9,737 nucleotides of DNA from Pseudomonadota bacterium. Its GTDB lineage: Bacteria; Pseudomonadota; Alphaproteobacteria; Acetobacterales; Acetobacteraceae. Positions 1 to 6,555 of this stretch are shown in pieces. The translations under genes were made by a program, and so were the position numbers. How positions within the stretch are numbered: the first letter of the stretch is position 1; each line of letters opens with the position of its first letter. The stretch covers positions 1-9,737 of the forward strand of contig JAJXXT010000020.1 of NCBI GenBank assembly GCA_021780935.1, read 5' to 3'. The notes under the pieces were generated by a model. It was not told the origin of the DNA and did no database searches. It saw only the letters and a program-made list of their open reading frames with translations.

Positions 1-1
1 A

Positions 2-1372
2 GTCCCGCCCACGGTCGCCGTCGCCGGCTCCGGGCATGTGGCGCTGGTGCGCCTGCCGGCTGCGGGCGCCAGGGTCGCAGCGCTTGCGGGCAAGCAGCTC
101 ACGTTCACGCTGGTCGATGGTGCGCGTGTGGCGGCGCTGAGCACGACCGCCGTCGTGGGGCCGCCGCCGCCGATGCCGGGCGATACCTCCCTCGTCGCGA
201 TCCTCGCCATTGCCTTTGCCGGCGGGCTGGTCCTGAACCTGATGCCCTGCGTGCTGCCGGTGATCTCGCTCAAGCTGCTGGCGCTGCTGCGCCATGCGGG
301 GGCGCAACGCGGTGCCGGCCGCGCCGGCCTGCTCGCTTCGGCGGCCGGGATCGTCGCCTCCTTCCTGGTACTGGCGGCCGGGCTCGCGGGCCTGAAGGCG
401 GCGGGGGCGGCGATCGGCTGGGGCATCCAGTTCCAGTCCCCGTGGTTCCTCGCCGCCATGGCGCTGGCAACGACGCTGTTCGCGGCGGGCTTGTTCGACA
501 CGCTCGAGTTCGGCGCGCTAGCAACGTCCGGCCCGGCCTCAGCGAGCCGCGGTGGCCTTTGGGGCGCCTTCCTGACCGGCGCCTTCGCGACCGTCCTCGC
601 CTCCTCCTGCACCGCGCCATTCGTCGGTACGGCGCTGGGCTTCGCCTTCACCCGCGGTCCGGTCGAGATCATGACGGTGCTGGGTGTCATGGGGCTCGGC
701 ATGGCCGCGCCCTTCCTCGGCGCCGCGGCGGTGCCGGAGGTCGTGACTTTCCTGCCGCGCCCGGGGCGCTGGATGGTCTGGCTGCGCCGCCTGTTCGGGG
801 TGGGGTTGCTCGCCACCACCGCGTGGCTGCTGTGGGTGCTGTCCTTCGAGGCGGGGATGCGCGCCGCGCTGCTGGCCGCAGCGGCGCTCGCCGTGCTGCT
901 GGCGCTGCTGGCCTGGCGGCCGCGTTTCGCCGTCATGGGCGCGCTCGTGGCGGCGCTGCTCACGCTCGCGGCGCCGGCGCTGTATCGCCCGGCCGCTGCC
1001 GGGGCCACGGCCTGGCGGCGCTTCGATCCGCTGGCGATCCCGGCGCTGGTCGCGGCGAACAAGACCGTCTTCGTCAACGTCACCGCGGCCTGGTGCCTCA
1101 CCTGCAAGGCGAACGAGATCGCGGTGCTGGACCAGGCGCCGGTGGCGGGCCGGTTGCGGGCGCCGGGCCTCGTGGCGATGCAGGCGGACTGGACCCGGCC
1201 CGACCCCGCGATCGCCGCCTATCTCGCCCATTTCCGCCGCTTCGGCGTGCCGCTCGACGTGGTCTACGGGCCGGGAGCACCGCAGGGGATCGCGCTGCCG
1301 GAGTTGCTGACCTCGGGGGCGGTGCTCGACGCGCTGCGGCGGGCCTCGGCGCGACAGGAAGCCGCGCGGTGA
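2..1372 (+). CDS. DsbD/ScsB-family protein-disulfide reductase, C-terminal part (5' end outside window)
   Basis: The protein would carry electrons from cytoplasmic thioredoxin across the inner membrane to periplasmic thiol proteins. The frame is open from base 2 with no stop, so this is the C-terminal 456 residues of a longer gene; a GTG at 38 is internal. Visible residues 1-60 look like the end of a periplasmic N-terminal domain. About eight hydrophobic segments follow (roughly residues 60-330). They include an MPCVLP motif with Cys83 and an SSCTAPF motif with Cys203, matching the paired membrane cysteines of DsbD (C163 and C285 in E. coli). A C-terminal thioredoxin-like domain carries the WCLTCK motif with Cys365 and Cys368. 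All four expected redox cysteines are therefore present. The TGA stop overlaps the next gene's GTG start. ScsB versus DsbD cannot be decided without the N-terminus. The family call is firm. Confidence 0.93.
   Translation, partial: VPPTVAVAGSGHVALVRLPAAGARVAALAGKQLTFTLVDGARVAALSTTAVVGPPPPMPGDTSLVAILAIAFAGGLVLNLMPCVLPVISLKLLALLRHAGAQRGAGRAGLLASAAGIVASFLVLAAGLAGLKAAGAAIGWGIQFQSPWFLAAMALATTLFAAGLFDTLEFGALATSGPASASRGGLWGAFLTGAFATVLASSCTAPFVGTALGFAFTRGPVEIMTVLGVMGLGMAAPFLGAAAVPEVVTFLPRPGRWMVWLRRLFGVGLLATTAWLLWVLSFEAGMRAALLAAAALAVLLALLAWRPRFAVMGALVAALLTLAAPALYRPAAAGATAWRRFDPLAIPALVAANKTVFVNVTAAWCLTCKANEIAVLDQAPVAGRLRAPGLVAMQADWTRPDPAIAAYLAHFRRFGVPLDVVYGPGAPQGIALPELLTSGAVLDALRRASARQEAAR
1356..1361 (+). 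promoter_or_regulatory. Shine-Dalgarno for the methyltransferase GTG start
   Basis: AGGAAG lies inside the last codons of the DsbD-like gene, 7 nt before the GTG at 1369. It supports that GTG as the start. The out-of-frame ATG at 1379 cannot serve. Confidence 0.6.
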
Positions 1373-1977
1373 GCTTCTATGCGCGGCACGTGCTGCCGCG
1401 GTTGCTCGATAGCGCCATGCGCAGCCGGCGGATCATGCCCTATCGCCAGCGTATCGCCGGCGCGGCCGAGGGCAGGGTGCTGGAGCTCGGCATCGGCTCG
1501 GGCCTGAACCTCGCGCATTACGGCGTCGCGGTACGCGAGCTGATCGGGGTCGATCCGTCGCCGGAACTGCTGGCAATCGCGCGCCGCCGCGCCGCCGGGC
1601 GCGCGGTGACGCTGCTCGAGGGCTCGGCGGAGATGCTGCCGCTCGACGATGCGAGCGTCGATGCGGTGGTCACCACCTGGACGCTGTGCAGCGTGTCGGA
1701 CGCGGCGCGCGCGCTCGCCGAGGCACGCCGGGTGCTGCGTCCGGGGGGATCATTGCTGTTCGTCGAGCACGGGCGCTCGCCGTCTCCGCGGGTCGCGCGC
1801 TGGCAGGACCGGCTGGACCGGCCCTGGGGCTGCCTCGCCGGCGGCTGCCACCTCAACCGGCGCATCGACGCGCTGATCGCGGCGTCGGGGCTCAGCATCG
1901 CGCGGCTGGAGCAGGGGCCGATCGCCGGTCCGCCAACCCATACCTGGTTCTACGAAGGCCGGGCCGTTCGCACCTAG
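1369..1977 (+). CDS. Class I SAM-dependent methyltransferase (UbiE/METTL7-like)
   Basis: A 202-residue methyltransferase of the Methyltransf_11 type. Its substrate is unknown. Motif I is VLELGIGSG at residues 37-45. The acidic end of strand 2 is GVDPS at 60-64. EGSAEMLPL at 84-92 and the RVLRPGG turn at 121-127 complete a standard SAM-binding Rossmann fold. The C-terminal part has FVEHG (131-135) and GGCHLNR (158-164), as in METTL7-like small methyltransferases. I chose the GTG start because it overlaps the upstream TGA as GTGA, has an AGGAAG site 7 nt upstream, and leads straight into the conserved FYARHVLPRLLD opening. The frame continues open upstream, but that is a shadow of the DsbD-like gene. 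The overlap implies translational coupling with the disulfide reductase. A link to thiol chemistry is only a guess. Confidence 0.88.
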   Translation: MSFYARHVLPRLLDSAMRSRRIMPYRQRIAGAAEGRVLELGIGSGLNLAHYGVAVRELIGVDPSPELLAIARRRAAGRAVTLLEGSAEMLPLDDASVDAVVTTWTLCSVSDAARALAEARRVLRPGGSLLFVEHGRSPSPRVARWQDRLDRPWGCLAGGCHLNRRIDALIAASGLSIARLEQGPIAGPPTHTWFYEGRAVRT

Positions 1978-1994
1978 AGCAATCTCGGGTCCGT

Positions 1995-2013
1995 CTGAGC
2001 CGGTTCGGTTCAG
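1995..2013 (+). terminator. Hairpin downstream of the methyltransferase (possible terminator)
   Basis: CTGAGCCG, a GTT loop, then CGGTTCAG form an 8-bp stem with one G-U pair, starting 17 nt after the TAG stop. No T-tract follows, so it is not a classic intrinsic terminator. It may act as a 3'-end stabiliser or a weak or Rho-assisted terminator. The call rests on position and symmetry only. Confidence 0.35.
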
Positions 2014-2052
2014 GCAGGCCGGAGATAAGCTGCTCTGGAATCCAAGTTTCCC

Positions 2053-2084
2053 CGAGCAGGAAATCCGACCGCGTGGCCTGCTCG
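2053..2084 (-). terminator. Inverted repeat downstream of the enoyl-CoA hydratase (possible terminator)
   Basis: CGAGCAGG at 2053-2060 and CCTGCTCG at 2077-2084 are perfect 8-bp complements around a 16-nt loop. The repeat begins 27 nt past the hydratase stop in the leftward direction and lies in the gap between converging genes. There is no T-tract. A role in ending the leftward transcript is plausible but unproven. The rest of the 1978-2111 gap holds no gene I can support. Confidence 0.35.
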
Positions 2085-2111
2085 AGGAAGCTGCGTCGCC
2101 AGGTGTCGGGC

Positions 2112-2870
2112 TCAGCGGTTGCCGAACGCGGCGGTGCGGTTCGCCGTTTCGGGGTCGAGGAAGCCCGCGACCGTCGCCGCGGTCTCGGCCTGCATCGCCG
2201 CGGCCAGGGCGTCCGCCTGATGGGCGAGGATGCGGCGCAGGGCACGCACCGGTCCCGCGGGCAGGGTCGCGACGTGGCGGGCGAGTGCCAGCGCGTCGTC
2301 CATCAGCGCTGCATCCGGCACCACCTTGTGCAGCAGCCCCCAGGCGTGTGCCTGGTCGGCATCGAATTTCTCGCCGAGCAGGATCATTTCGCGCGCCCGC
2401 GCCAGCCCCACGAGGCGTGGCAGCAGATAGGTCACGCCGCCGGTCACGAACACGCCAAGCGCCACCTCCGGGAAGAAGAACCGCGTGCCGGTGGCGGCGA
2501 TGGCGAGGTCGCAGTTGATCACCCATTCCAGCCCGCCGCCGGCGGCCCAGCCGCGGATCGCGCCGATGACCGGCTTGTTGCCGAGCAGGATCGCGCGGGT
2601 GACGTCCTGGATGCGCTCGATGTAGGCCGTCGTGACCGCCTCGCCCTGCGCCTGGGACTGGAATTCCTTGAGGTCGTCGCCGGCGCAGAAGGCACGGCCG
2701 GCGCCGGTCAGCACCACGCAACGGATGGCGGGACTCGCATCGGCCGCGCGCAGGGCCGCGACCAGATCGTCGAGCAGCGCCGGCGTGATCGCGTTGAGCC
2801 GGTGCGGGCGGTTCAGCGTCACCACGCGCACGCCGCCCGCGACGTCCTCGGTCAGCACCGTCGCACTCAT
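2112..2870 (-). CDS. Enoyl-CoA hydratase/isomerase (crotonase) family protein
   Basis: A 252-residue crotonase-fold enzyme acting on acyl-CoA thioesters in the cytoplasm, most likely hydrating a 2-enoyl-CoA. The first oxyanion-hole segment is GRAFCAGDDLKEF at 58-70. The second is AAGGGLEWVINCDL at 109-122, with Glu115 at the position of the first catalytic glutamate of rat crotonase. FFPEVALGV at 132-140 supplies Glu135 for the second. Both acids are present, which favours true hydratase activity over the isomerase or hydrolase variants that lose one of them. The length is normal. The ATG start is preceded by TAAGGA, in which the ligase stop codon forms part of the ribosome-binding site. Only 9 nt separate the two genes, so they are surely co-transcribed. 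Substrate specificity (for example PaaF/PaaG-like versus another hydratase) cannot be read from the sequence. Confidence 0.92.
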   Translation of the reverse strand: MSATVLTEDVAGGVRVVTLNRPHRLNAITPALLDDLVAALRAADASPAIRCVVLTGAGRAFCAGDDLKEFQSQAQGEAVTTAYIERIQDVTRAILLGNKPVIGAIRGWAAGGGLEWVINCDLAIAATGTRFFFPEVALGVFVTGGVTYLLPRLVGLARAREMILLGEKFDADQAHAWGLLHKVVPDAALMDDALALARHVATLPAGPVRALRRILAHQADALAAAMQAETAATVAGFLDPETANRTAAFGNR

Positions 2871-2879
2871 GTCGTGTCC

Positions 2880-4172
2880 TTACCTGATCAAGCGGCGGGT
2901 CTTGCCTTCGGTGCGGGGCAGCGTGCCGAAGGGCAGCAGCGTCACCCTGGCCGAGAGGCCGAGCGTGCGCTTGATCGACGTTGCGACGGCTTCCGCGAGG
3001 CCAGGCTCGGGCGCGATGCCTTGGGCTAGTTCCGCCTCGACCGGCAACACGTCGTAGGGCGGCGGCCCGGCGAGTACGATGCGGTATTCGCCACTCAGTG
3101 CCGGCTCGCGGTTGAGGATCGCCGCAACCTGGGCCGGGAAGGCGTTGATCCCGCGCACCACCACCATATCGTCGCTGCGCCCGACGACGCGAAAGCGCGG
3201 CGCGGTGCGGCCGCAGGCGGCGCGGCCCAGTCCGGTCAGCATGATCACATCGCCGGTGCGAAAGCGCACCAGCGGCTGGCCTTCGCGCGCGAGATGGGTC
3301 AGCACGAGCTCGCCGCGCTGGCCCTCGCGCCACGCGCGCGGCTCGCCGCTGGCGGGATCGATCAGTTCCGGATGCAGAACGTCGAGGGCCATGAAATGCA
3401 GGTCGTCATCCTGCTCGGTCTGGCCAGCGAAATTGCAGAACACGTCGCTCACGCCATAATTCGCGTTGCGCGGCGCGAAGCCCCAGGTGGCGGCGAGGCG
3501 GGCGCGCAACGCGGGATCGTCGAGGCCGGGTTCGCCGCCGAACAGCCCCAGCCTCAGCCCCAGGTCCCGGGGCCTGAGCCCGGGGAAGTGCCCGGCGATC
3601 GTGCGTTCCAGCACCGCCGGATAGGACGGCGTGCAGGAAATCGCGGTGATGCCGAGCTCAAGGATGGTGCGGATCAGCAACGAAGACTCGCCGACCCCGA
3701 ACGGCACGACGGCGGCACCGGTGGCCTCAAGCGTGGCATGGTCGGTGTAGCCGCCCATCCACAGCCGGTAGTTGAGACAATGGATGACGCGATGGCCGGG
3801 CCCGAGCCCGGAGGCGGATTGGGCACGCGCGCCGACGATCGCGGTTTGCTGCGCGTCGGCGGCGGAAAGCGCCAGGTTCATCGCCGTTCCCGTGGTGCCC
3901 GAGGTGCGGTGCACGCGCGCGATGCGCTCGGGCGGCGCGGCGAGATAGTCGCCGAAGGGCGGGTGCGCGCGCTGGCTCGCGCGCAGCATCTCCTTGTCGA
4001 TCAGCGGCAGCTCGGCGAGGGCTTCGAGATGCGGGGGCGGCAGGCGCCCGGCCCACACCCGGCGATGCAGGGCCGAGCGAGCGAGTACATAATCGCGCTG
4101 GCGCTGCCAGCACGCCTCGCGATGCGCCGCGAGATCCGCGAGATCGGCGAACTCGGCGCGCTGCAGCAGCAC
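2880..4172 (-). CDS. PaaK-like acyl/aryl-CoA ligase (phenylacetate-CoA ligase family, ANL superfamily)
   Basis: A 430-residue adenylate-forming CoA ligase that would activate a carboxylic acid with ATP and CoA. The nucleotide loop is HRTSGTTGTAM at 88-98. GLFGGEPG lies at 209-216. The adenine-binding motif is NYGVSD at 238-243, where PaaK proteins usually have YGLSE. VGRSDDMVVVRGINAFP at 330-346 is the hinge to the C-terminal domain. LPRTEGKTRRLIR ends the protein, with Lys424 as the expected adenylation lysine. Length matches PaaK (about 430-440). The start is a GTG 14 nt after the upstream lipoprotein stop. It is the first possible start after an in-frame stop and has no clear Shine-Dalgarno. 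The next ATG, at codon 62, would remove conserved sequence. No other phenylacetate-pathway genes are visible, so phenylacetate is not assured as the substrate. Confidence 0.9.
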   Translation of the reverse strand: MLLQRAEFADLADLAAHREACWQRQRDYVLARSALHRRVWAGRLPPPHLEALAELPLIDKEMLRASQRAHPPFGDYLAAPPERIARVHRTSGTTGTAMNLALSAADAQQTAIVGARAQSASGLGPGHRVIHCLNYRLWMGGYTDHATLEATGAAVVPFGVGESSLLIRTILELGITAISCTPSYPAVLERTIAGHFPGLRPRDLGLRLGLFGGEPGLDDPALRARLAATWGFAPRNANYGVSDVFCNFAGQTEQDDDLHFMALDVLHPELIDPASGEPRAWREGQRGELVLTHLAREGQPLVRFRTGDVIMLTGLGRAACGRTAPRFRVVGRSDDMVVVRGINAFPAQVAAILNREPALSGEYRIVLAGPPPYDVLPVEAELAQGIAPEPGLAEAVATSIKRTLGLSARVTLLPFGTLPRTEGKTRRLIR

Positions 4173-4186
4173 CGGCGGCGCGGGGG

Positions 4187-4750
4187 TCAGAAATAGCGTT
4201 CGAGGATGGTGATGGTGTCGTTGGGCAGCACCGGGGCGAGCGGACTCAGGCGGCCCTCGACCTCATGCCCATGCTCCTCGCGCGTCACCTCCACATAGGG
4301 TTTGAAGGCGCGATAGGTGTAGCCGCCGGCAAGTGCCGCCGCCTGCTGCGCCGTCATCCCGGGCTGGTAGGGGTAGGGACCTGGCTTATTGACCTCGCCA
4401 AGCACGAAAATCGGCCGGTAGGCGACGACCTCGACCGCGATCACCGCGCCCTTCATCAGGTCACGCCGGGCCAGGATCTGCGACACCTCGGTCGCGAGCT
4501 GGTCGGTGGTGAGTCCTGCCGCATGCACGTCGCCGAGCAGCGGGACGGAGATGTTGCCCTCGGCGTTGACGCGGAAAATCTCCGACAGCGCGTCCTCGCC
4601 ATAGGTCAGCATGCGGATCTGATCGCCGGGGCCGAGCCGGTAGCTGGCGGGACGGGCGGCGGCCAGCGGCTTGAGGTCGGCGCCGGGCGTGCAGCCGGCG
4701 ACCAGCAGCAGGCTGGGGAGCAGCAGGGCGGCGAGGAAGGGGCGGTACAT
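4187..4750 (-). CDS. Short polysaccharide export lipoprotein (Poly_export plus SLBB domains)
   Basis: A 187-residue predicted lipoprotein. A short charged start and hydrophobic stretch end in the lipobox LVAGC (Cys20), so it should be lipidated and held in an envelope membrane. A Wza-type polysaccharide export domain follows (about 36-110, opening with YRLGPGDQIRM). Then comes one SLBB-like segment (about 112-150, including VLGEVNKPGPYPYQPG). It is roughly half the length of E. coli Wza and lacks the second SLBB domain and the C-terminal outer-membrane helix region, so it probably needs a partner or does a simpler job. The ATG start is supported by the signal peptide and by GGGAG about 7 nt upstream. 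The open frame continues upstream inside the kinase gene but does not encode recognisable protein there. No other exopolysaccharide genes lie beside it in the window. Confidence 0.88.
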   Translation of the reverse strand: MYRPFLAALLLPSLLLVAGCTPGADLKPLAAARPASYRLGPGDQIRMLTYGEDALSEIFRVNAEGNISVPLLGDVHAAGLTTDQLATEVSQILARRDLMKGAVIAVEVVAYRPIFVLGEVNKPGPYPYQPGMTAQQAAALAGGYTYRAFKPYVEVTREEHGHEVEGRLSPLAPVLPNDTITILERYF

Positions 4751-4796
4751 AGGGTTGCTCCCGGCGGCGTTTGGCCGACTCGAAACGCAACGCGAG

Positions 4797-4811
4797 CCCC
4801 TTGGCAAGGGG
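4797..4811 (-). other. Small hairpin between the kinase and export lipoprotein genes
   Basis: CCCCTT, a 3-nt loop, then AAGGGG form a perfect 6-bp stem in the 68-nt gap, 7 nt after the kinase stop. This is one of two sizeable breaks in the leftward gene run. It may reduce read-through or stabilise an mRNA end. No T-tract and no convincing internal promoter are visible. Confidence 0.3.
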
Positions 4812-4818
4812 CGGGCGC

Positions 4819-5832
4819 TCAATCGATGGCGGCGAGCCCGATCGCGGCGAAATCGCGCGACAGCTCGCCCACCAGTGCCGCATCCGCCGCGGCGGCGTTG
4901 CCGGCGCGCGCCCGTGCCGCAATCCCCTCCAGGATCACCGCGAAACGGAACGCGGCAAAGGCGTGGTGAAACGGGGCGAGGGCGGGAGCCGGCGTGCGAC
5001 GCCCGGCCGCGTAGGCGGCAAGGTATTCCCCTTCCGCCGGCAGGCCGAGGGCGGCGAGATCGAGCCCCGCGATCCCCTGGAATTGTGCCGGCGTGCTGCG
5101 CCAGGCGAGCGCCGAATAGGCGAGGTCCGCCAGCGGATGGCCGATGGTGGAGAGTTCCCAGTCCAGCACCGCGATGACGCGCGGCTCGGTCGGGTGGAAC
5201 ATCAGGTTGCCGAGCCGGTAATCGCCATGGCACAGCGCGGCCACGCCGTCGTCCGCCGGCAAATGCTCGCCAACCCAGCGAGCGAGGCGCTCGAGGTCGG
5301 GCAGGTCGCGGAAGCGCTGCGCCTGCCACTGCCGAGTCCAGCGTGCGACCTGGCGTGCATAATAGCTCTCCGGCCGGCCGTAATCGCCGAGGCCGAGAGC
5401 GCGCCAGTCGAGCTGGTGCAGAGCAGCGAGGGTCGTTGCCATCGCCGCGAACATCGCGCGCCGCTCGGACGGCGCCACACCTGGCAGGGCGTTGTCCGCC
5501 AGCACGCGGCCCTCGAGCCGCTCCATCAGGTAGAACGGTGTGCCGATCACATCGCTGCCCGGCTCGACCAGCACCACCGGCGGCACCGGCACGGCGCTTC
5601 CCGCCAGGGCCTGCAGGACGCGGGCTTCCCGCTCGACGGCGTGGGCCGAGGGGAGAATCGCGCCCGGCGGCTTCTTGCGCAGCACCAGGCGGCGCTCGCC
5701 GATATCGAGGAGGAAGGTCGGGTTGGATTGGCCGGCGCCGATGCGCGCGAGCCGCGCCGGACCGGCCGCGCCCGGCATGCGCACCTGCAGGAAGGCGGCG
5801 AGGCGCCCGGGATCGAAGCCGAGACCACCCAT
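4819..5832 (-). CDS. APH-fold phosphotransferase of the ACAD10/ACAD11-kinase / LvaA type
   Basis: A 337-residue kinase-like protein of the aminoglycoside-phosphotransferase fold. IGAGQSNPTFLL at 31-42 matches the nucleotide loop and VLRKKPPG at 50-57 carries the ATP-binding lysine. The catalytic loop is HGDYRLGN at 202-209 (Asp204, Asn209), and the metal-binding segment is LDWELSTIGHPLADLAY at 223-239 (Asp224). This HGDYRLGN and DWELSTIGHPLADLAY signature is typical of the N-terminal domain of eukaryotic ACAD10/11 and of bacterial relatives such as LvaA. Those enzymes phosphorylate 4-hydroxyacyl-CoAs so that the phosphate can be eliminated to give an enoyl-CoA. Antibiotic resistance is therefore unlikely. 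The ATG follows the response-regulator stop by 11 nt, and TGAGG at that stop can act as the ribosome-binding site. The downstream ligase and hydratase fit acyl-CoA metabolism. The substrate is inferred. Confidence 0.88.
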   Translation of the reverse strand: MGGLGFDPGRLAAFLQVRMPGAAGPARLARIGAGQSNPTFLLDIGERRLVLRKKPPGAILPSAHAVEREARVLQALAGSAVPVPPVVLVEPGSDVIGTPFYLMERLEGRVLADNALPGVAPSERRAMFAAMATTLAALHQLDWRALGLGDYGRPESYYARQVARWTRQWQAQRFRDLPDLERLARWVGEHLPADDGVAALCHGDYRLGNLMFHPTEPRVIAVLDWELSTIGHPLADLAYSALAWRSTPAQFQGIAGLDLAALGLPAEGEYLAAYAAGRRTPAPALAPFHHAFAAFRFAVILEGIAARARAGNAAAADAALVGELSRDFAAIGLAAID

Positions 5833-5843
5833 GCGTCCGGGCC

Positions 5844-6551
5844 TCAGTTACCCGGCTTCAGCACGTAGCCACGGCCGCGCACGGTGAAGAGAAAACGAGG
5901 CTCGCGCGGGTCGGGCTCGATCTTGCGCCGAAGCCGCGTCACCTGCACGTCGATCGCGCGCTCGCTGGCGTCGTCCATGCCCAGGGCGGCCGCGATCGCC
6001 TCGCGCGACAGCGCCTCGCCGATATGGCGCGCCAGCTCCGTCAGCAGCGCGGTCTCGCCTCCGGTGAGCCGGACGATGCCCGCGGGGCCGGCGAGCTCGC
6101 CACGCGCGGCATCGAAGGTCAGCGTGCCGAGGCGCACGTTCGTCGGCGGCTCGGCGGTGGCCGGCGTGGTACGGCGCATCAGCGCGCGTAGCCGCAACAG
6201 CAGCTCCCGCGGCTCGAAGGGCTTGGGCAGGTAGTCGTCGGCCCCGGCCTCGAAGCCGGCAATGCGGTCTTCCGGGGCGCCGCGCGCGGTCAGCAGCAGG
6301 ATCGGCACCTGCGCGCGGGCGGCCCGCAGCGACTGGGTGAGGCTGAGTCCATCCTCACCGGGCATCGAGATGTCGAGCACCATCACCTCGGGCTCGATGA
6401 CCGCGAGCCTGGCGCGCGCCTCGGCGGCGTTCTCGGCGGCGATGACACGAAACCCGTGCTCGGCGAGATAGCGCGCCAGCAGCGAGCGCAGCCGCTGGTC
6501 GTCGTCCACGACCAGCACCAGGGCCTCCTCCTCGGTCGTACCGCCGCTCAT
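5844..6551 (-). CDS. petR: OmpR/PhoB-family response regulator, PetR-like
   Basis: A 235-residue two-component response regulator. The receiver domain (about 10-125) has the acidic cluster VVDDDQ (Asp16, Asp17), the phosphoacceptor in [13 protein letters not shown] (Asp60), the switch threonine in LLLTARG (Thr88) and the invariant lysine in YLPKPFE (Lys110), so it should be phosphorylatable. An OmpR-type winged helix fills about 138-232, ending [13 protein letters not shown]...[14 protein letters not shown]. No histidine kinase is visible, so it is an orphan here. The gene next to it is a PetP-like MarR regulator, the same pairing as petP-petR of Rhodobacter capsulatus, which the symbol rests on. 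The ATG at 6551 has no clear Shine-Dalgarno. An in-frame GTG at 6518 (codon 12) has AGGAGG 5-8 nt upstream and may be the real start. Confidence 0.88.
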   Translation of the reverse strand: MSGGTTEEEALVLVVDDDQRLRSLLARYLAEHGFRVIAAENAAEARARLAVIEPEVMVLDISMPGEDGLSLTQSLRAARAQVPILLLTARGAPEDRIAGFEAGADDYLPKPFEPRELLLRLRALMRRTTPATAEPPTNVRLGTLTFDAARGELAGPAGIVRLTGGETALLTELARHIGEALSREAIAAALGMDDASERAIDVQVTRLRRKIEPDPREPRFLFTVRGRGYVLKPGN

Positions 6552-6555
6552 GCCG

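Noticed and set aside
1981..2040. GGTTCGGTTC resembling a tRNA T-loop
   Set aside because: No acceptor, D or anticodon stem can be built around it; it is the loop side of the 1995-2013 hairpin.
1686..3333. Long open frames on both strands across the methyltransferase and hydratase genes (about 450-530 codons)
   Set aside because: They cross convergent genes, are Arg/Ala/Pro-rich, lack any domain motif and are explained by few stop codons in GC-rich sequence. The crotonase and methyltransferase frames carry complete motifs.
3294..4196. 300-codon plus-strand open frame opposite the CoA ligase
   Set aside because: It is low-complexity (Gly, Arg, Ala) with no recognisable motif, and the minus strand encodes a full PaaK-like protein.
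4751..5329. Upstream extension of the export lipoprotein frame to 5329
   Set aside because: It overlaps the kinase gene in another frame, encodes Arg/Pro-rich sequence, and would bury the signal peptide and lipobox that clearly start at 4750.
4819..5832. Aminoglycoside resistance kinase
   Set aside because: The fold is shared, but the detailed signature is that of ACAD10/11 and LvaA-like acyl-CoA kinases, and the neighbours are acyl-CoA genes.
4771..5868. 365-codon plus-strand open frame opposite the kinase
   Set aside because: It is antisense to a complete APH-fold protein with intact catalytic motifs and has no motif of its own.
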